A stretch of DNA of 64,000 nucleotides, taken from Nemertoderma westbladi (Eukaryota; Xenacoelomorpha; Nemertodermatida; Nemertodermatidae). Position numbers and translations under genes: made by a program. The stretch spans positions 1 to 64,000 of the forward strand of contig JAUCBJ010009141.1 in assembly GCA_032718475.1 (NCBI GenBank), written 5' to 3'. Below the pieces are notes generated by a model, which did not search any database, was not told where the DNA came from, and saw only the letters and a list, made by a program, of their open reading frames with translations. How positions within the stretch are numbered: position 1 is the first letter of the stretch; every line of letters starts with the position of its first letter. Positions 60,540 through 64,000 of the stretch are shown piece by piece.

Positions 60540-63539
60540 TTAAATGAACGTCAAAAGAACAGGTAACACTTACATTTATAGAAGTAATCAGCTGTTATTT
60601 GCTACGTCTTTCCGCTGGAGATGGATGAATTTTGATTGCGTTGGAACACCCCCTATCTGTGACTTTCTGAGTGGAGAGATAAGTATCCTATCTCCCTATT
60701 AATATTGTTGTGTTCTAGAATTTTTTTTATAGTTTCATCGTATTGCCAAATTGACTAGAGCTGATGTTAACTCATAATACAATAATTCACCTCAAATATC
60801 TCAGCTATTTCATGAACATAATGAAGTATTAAAGCCATGTCAAAATAATTGGTGTTTTTCTGCAATAATTTATCAAAATATCCTCTGATTCTTTACTATA
60901 ACCATATCGATTTTAATATTTATAACTTCTAACCCACTCCACGAGATAGATAATCTTAAATGAAAATCAAAAGAACAGGTAACACTTACATTTATAGAAG
61001 TAATCAGCTGTTATTTGCTACGTCTTTCCGCTGAAGATGAATGAATTTTGATTGTGTCAGAAAACCCCCTATCTGTGGTTGTATGAGTTGAGAGATAAGT
61101 AGCCTATCTCCCTATTAATATTGTTGTGTTCTAGAATATTTATTATAGTTTCATCGCATTGCTAAAGTGGCTGGAGCTAAAGTTATTATGTAATGCAATA
61201 ATTCACCTCAAATATCTCAGCTATTTCATGAACATAATGAAGTATTAAATCCATGTCAAAATCCTTGGTATTTTTCTGCAATAATTTATCAAAATATCCT
61301 CTGATTTTTTTCAAAAACCATATCAATTTTCATATTTATAACTTCTATCCCACTCCACGAGATAAAGAATCTTAAATGAAAGTCAAAAGAACAGGTAACA
61401 CTTACATTTATAGAAGTAATCAGCTGTTATTTGCTACATCTTTCCGCTGGAGATGGATGAATTTTGATTGTGTCAGAACACCCCCTATCTGTGGCTGTCT
61501 GAGTTGAGAAATAAGTAGCCTATCTCCCTATTAATATTGTTGTGTTCTAGAATATTTATTATAGTTTCATCGTATTGCTAAAGTGGCTGGAGCTAAAGTT
61601 ATTATGTAATGCAATAATTCACCTCAAATATCTCAGCTATTTCATGAACATAATGAAGTATTAAAGCCATGTCAAAATCCTTGGTGTTTTTCTGCGATAA
61701 TTTATCAAAATATCCTCTGATTTATTACAAAAATCATATCGATTTTCATATTTATAACTTCTATCCCACTCAACGAGATAAAGTATCTTAAATGAAAGTC
61801 AAAAGAACAGGTAACACTTACATTTATAGAAGTAATCAGCTGTTATTTGCTACGTCTTTCCGCTGGAGATGGATTAATTTTGATTGCGTTGGAACACCCC
61901 CTATCTGTGGCTTTCTGAGTGGAGAGATAAGTATCCTATCTCCCTATTAATATTGTTGTGTTCTAGAATATTTTTTATAGTTTCATCGTATTGCCAAAGT
62001 GACTAGAGCTGAAGTTAACTCATAATACAATAATTCACCTCAAATATCTCAGCTATTTCATGAACATAATGAAGTATTAAAGCCATGTCAAAATCATTGG
62101 TGTTTTTCTGCAATAATTTATCAAAATATCCTCTGATTTTTTTCAAAAACCACATCGATTTTCTTATTTATAACTTCTATCCCACTCCACGAGATAGAGA
62201 ATCTTAAATGAACGTCAAAAGAACAGGTAACACTTACATTTATAGCAGTAATCAGCTGTTATTTGCTACGTCTTTCCGCTGGAGATGGATGAATTTTGAT
62301 TGCGTTGGAACACCCCCTATCTGTGGCTGTCTGAGTGGAGAGATAAGTAGCCTATCTCCCTGTTAATATTGTTGTGTTCTAGAATATTTATTATAGTTTC
62401 ATCGTATTGCCAAAGTGACTAGAGCTGAAGTTGACTCATAATACAATAATTCACCTCAAATATCTCAGCTATTTCAAGAACATAATGAAGTATTAAATCC
62501 ATGTCAAATTCCTTGGTATTTTTCTGCAATAATTTATCAAAATATCCTCTGATTTTTTTCAAAAACCATATCAATTTTCATATTAATAACTTCTATCCCA
62601 CTCAACGAGATAAAGTATCTTGTTGTGTTCTAGAATATTTTTTATAGTTTCATCGTATTGCCAAAGTGACAAGAGCTGAAGTTGTCTCATAATACAATAA
62701 TTCACCTCAAATATCTCAGCTATTTCATGAACATAATAAAGTATTAAATCCATGTCAAAATCCTTGGTATTTTTCTGCAATAATTTATCAAAATATCCTC
62801 TGATTTTTTTCAAAAACCATATCAATTTTCATATTTATAACTTCTATCCCACTCCACGAGATAGAGAATCTTAAATGAACATCAAAAGAACAGGTAACAC
62901 TTACATTTATAGAAGTAATCAGCTGTTATTTGCTACGTCTTTCCGCTGGAGATGGATGAATTTTGATTGCGTTGGAACACCCCCTATCTGTGGCTTTCTG
63001 AGTGGAGAGATAAGTATCCTATCTCCCTATTAATATTGTTGTGTTCTAGAATATTTTTTATAGTTTCATCGTATTGCCAAAGTGACTAGAGCTGAAGTTA
63101 ACTCATAATACAATAATTCACCTCAAATATCTCAGCTATTTCATGAACATAATGAAGTATTAAATCCATGTCAAAATAATTGGTGTTTTTCTGCAATAAT
63201 TTATCAAAATATCCTCTGATTCTTTACTATAACCATATCGATTTTAATATTTATAACTTCTAACCCACTCCAAGAAATAGATAATCTTAAATGAAAATCA
63301 AAAGAACAGGTAACACTTACATTTATAGAAGTAATCAGCTGTTATTTGCTACGTCTTTCCGCTGAAGATGAATGAATTTTGATTGTGTCAGAAAACCCCC
63401 TATCTGTGGTTGTATGAGTTGAGAGATAAGTAGCCTATCTCCCTATTAATATTGTTGTGTTCTAGAATATTTATTATAGTTTCATCGCATTGCTAAAGTG
63501 GCTGGAGCTAAAGTTATTATGTAATGCAATAATTCACCT

Positions 63540-64000
63540 GCGCGAAGGTTTCACGTGCTGCGCAAAGCTTAATGTTCTGTGTAAAGGCTTATTATAAAAT
63601 TATGTGGAAATTTTATATAATTTTGAATGTTTCTTAAGGTTGTCTCATTATACCATGACTATTTATTACTAAAAGACGAAATAGTATGCGATCAAATCAA
63701 TTCGCCAAAATGAAATTTGTTCACGTGCTGCGCGAAGTGTTTTATTGGCAAGCACTCTAAAATTATTTTAACGGGTTGTTAAAAGTGGGTAGGGTTTTTT
63801 TTGAACCAAATTTCATGAAATCCATTGAGAAATCACAAAATATGGATAGGGGATAACCAATGGAAAAAGAAATGGAGATACCAGTACTGAAAATAGCGGG
63901 AACATTTGAAATATATTGTTCTTAAACTTTAAATGCGTTTATCTCGGAATTGTATTTTTCACATTCAAAATACTACTACTCAGCCATTTCTTAACCAATT
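63540..64000. other. Non-satellite flank, no gene recognised
   Basis: The satellite stops sharply within a monomer. The flank contains TTCACGTGCTGCGC twice (63550-63563 and 63720-63733, 170 bp apart), but no open frame, RNA gene or mobile-element end that I can identify. Confidence 0.7.

Larger units (their letters stand above)
34827..63539. repeat. Satellite block 2, same 416-bp family
   Basis: Continues the monomer interrupted at 14616 and runs to 63539, apart from the LINE and the second piggyBac-type element. Monomers carry TTCTAGAATATT more often than block 1 and alternate between TGCGTTGGAACACC and TGTGTCAGAACACC. A recurring minus-strand frame of 80-85 codons (for example 37143-37400, 38807-39064, 42123-42380, 50185-50442) follows monomer phase and is a satellite artefact. 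A truncated monomer (near 48150, 56715 and 62615) marks copies of a larger repeat at offsets of 8,563 and 5,902 bp. Confidence 0.97.

Noticed and set aside
37143-62825. Recurring minus-strand frame of 80-85 codons in satellite block 2
   Set aside because: It repeats with monomer phase, is broken in most monomers and crosses the monomer without codon constraint. It is an artefact of the satellite.

Overview
The window is eukaryotic repeat DNA, most likely from an invertebrate animal. It has no bacterial gene organisation, it is dominated by an AT-rich satellite with a monomer of about 416 bp, and its only recognisable proteins belong to animal-type transposable elements: a BEL/Pao LTR retrotransposon, a LINE with a restriction-like endonuclease, and two piggyBac-type non-autonomous elements. 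I see no host protein-coding gene. The species cannot be named from the sequence alone. The setting looks like a centromeric or pericentromeric satellite field used as a landing site by mobile elements.

Layout. (1) 1-1780: part of an LTR of a second, related-looking retroelement on the minus strand, with a TATA box, a 117-bp tandem duplication carrying CCAAT-type boxes, an 18-G run and a degenerate tRNA-like module. (2) 1781-14616: satellite block 1, with multi-kb higher-order repeats at offsets of 3,320 and about 3,053 bp. (3) 14621-34822: a piggyBac-type element (TTAA target, terminal CCCTATTA) split by a complete BEL/Pao retrotransposon at 14849-33492 (minus strand, 1,922-bp LTRs, 5-bp target duplication ATTAC). 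(4) 34827-63539: satellite block 2. A 5'-truncated LINE (46470-47607) with a 15-bp target duplication interrupts it, and so does a second piggyBac-type element (59447-60539). (5) 63540-64000: non-satellite flank with no recognised gene.

The retrotransposon reads right to left: 5' LTR (31571-33492), leader with three hairpin repeats, gag-pol (30761 to 22035), a 0.67-kb spacer, ORF2 (21368-20544), ORF3 (20622-17653), an AT-rich 3' noncoding region and the 3' LTR (14849-16770). The LTRs are almost identical, so insertion was recent, yet gag-pol has two in-frame stop codons near the RT/RNase H junction. ORF2 and ORF3 lie where an env gene would be expected but have no visible membrane segment. 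ORF3 carries CCHC zinc knuckles and a basic Arg/Gly/Ser tail, as an RNA-binding protein would.

The most unusual signal is a 16-nt sequence, GGCTCGCAAGTCTTCC on the + strand, that recurs about ten times inside the retrotransposon. All copies have the same orientation. They lie in coding DNA in different reading frames and also in noncoding DNA, so the constraint or the copying appears to act on nucleic acid rather than on protein. The second notable signal is that both LTR families carry a tRNA-like A-box/B-box module upstream of the TATA box. The satellite also holds empty versions of insertion sites, which allows the order of insertions to be read: satellite first, then the piggyBac-type element, then the BEL element inside it.
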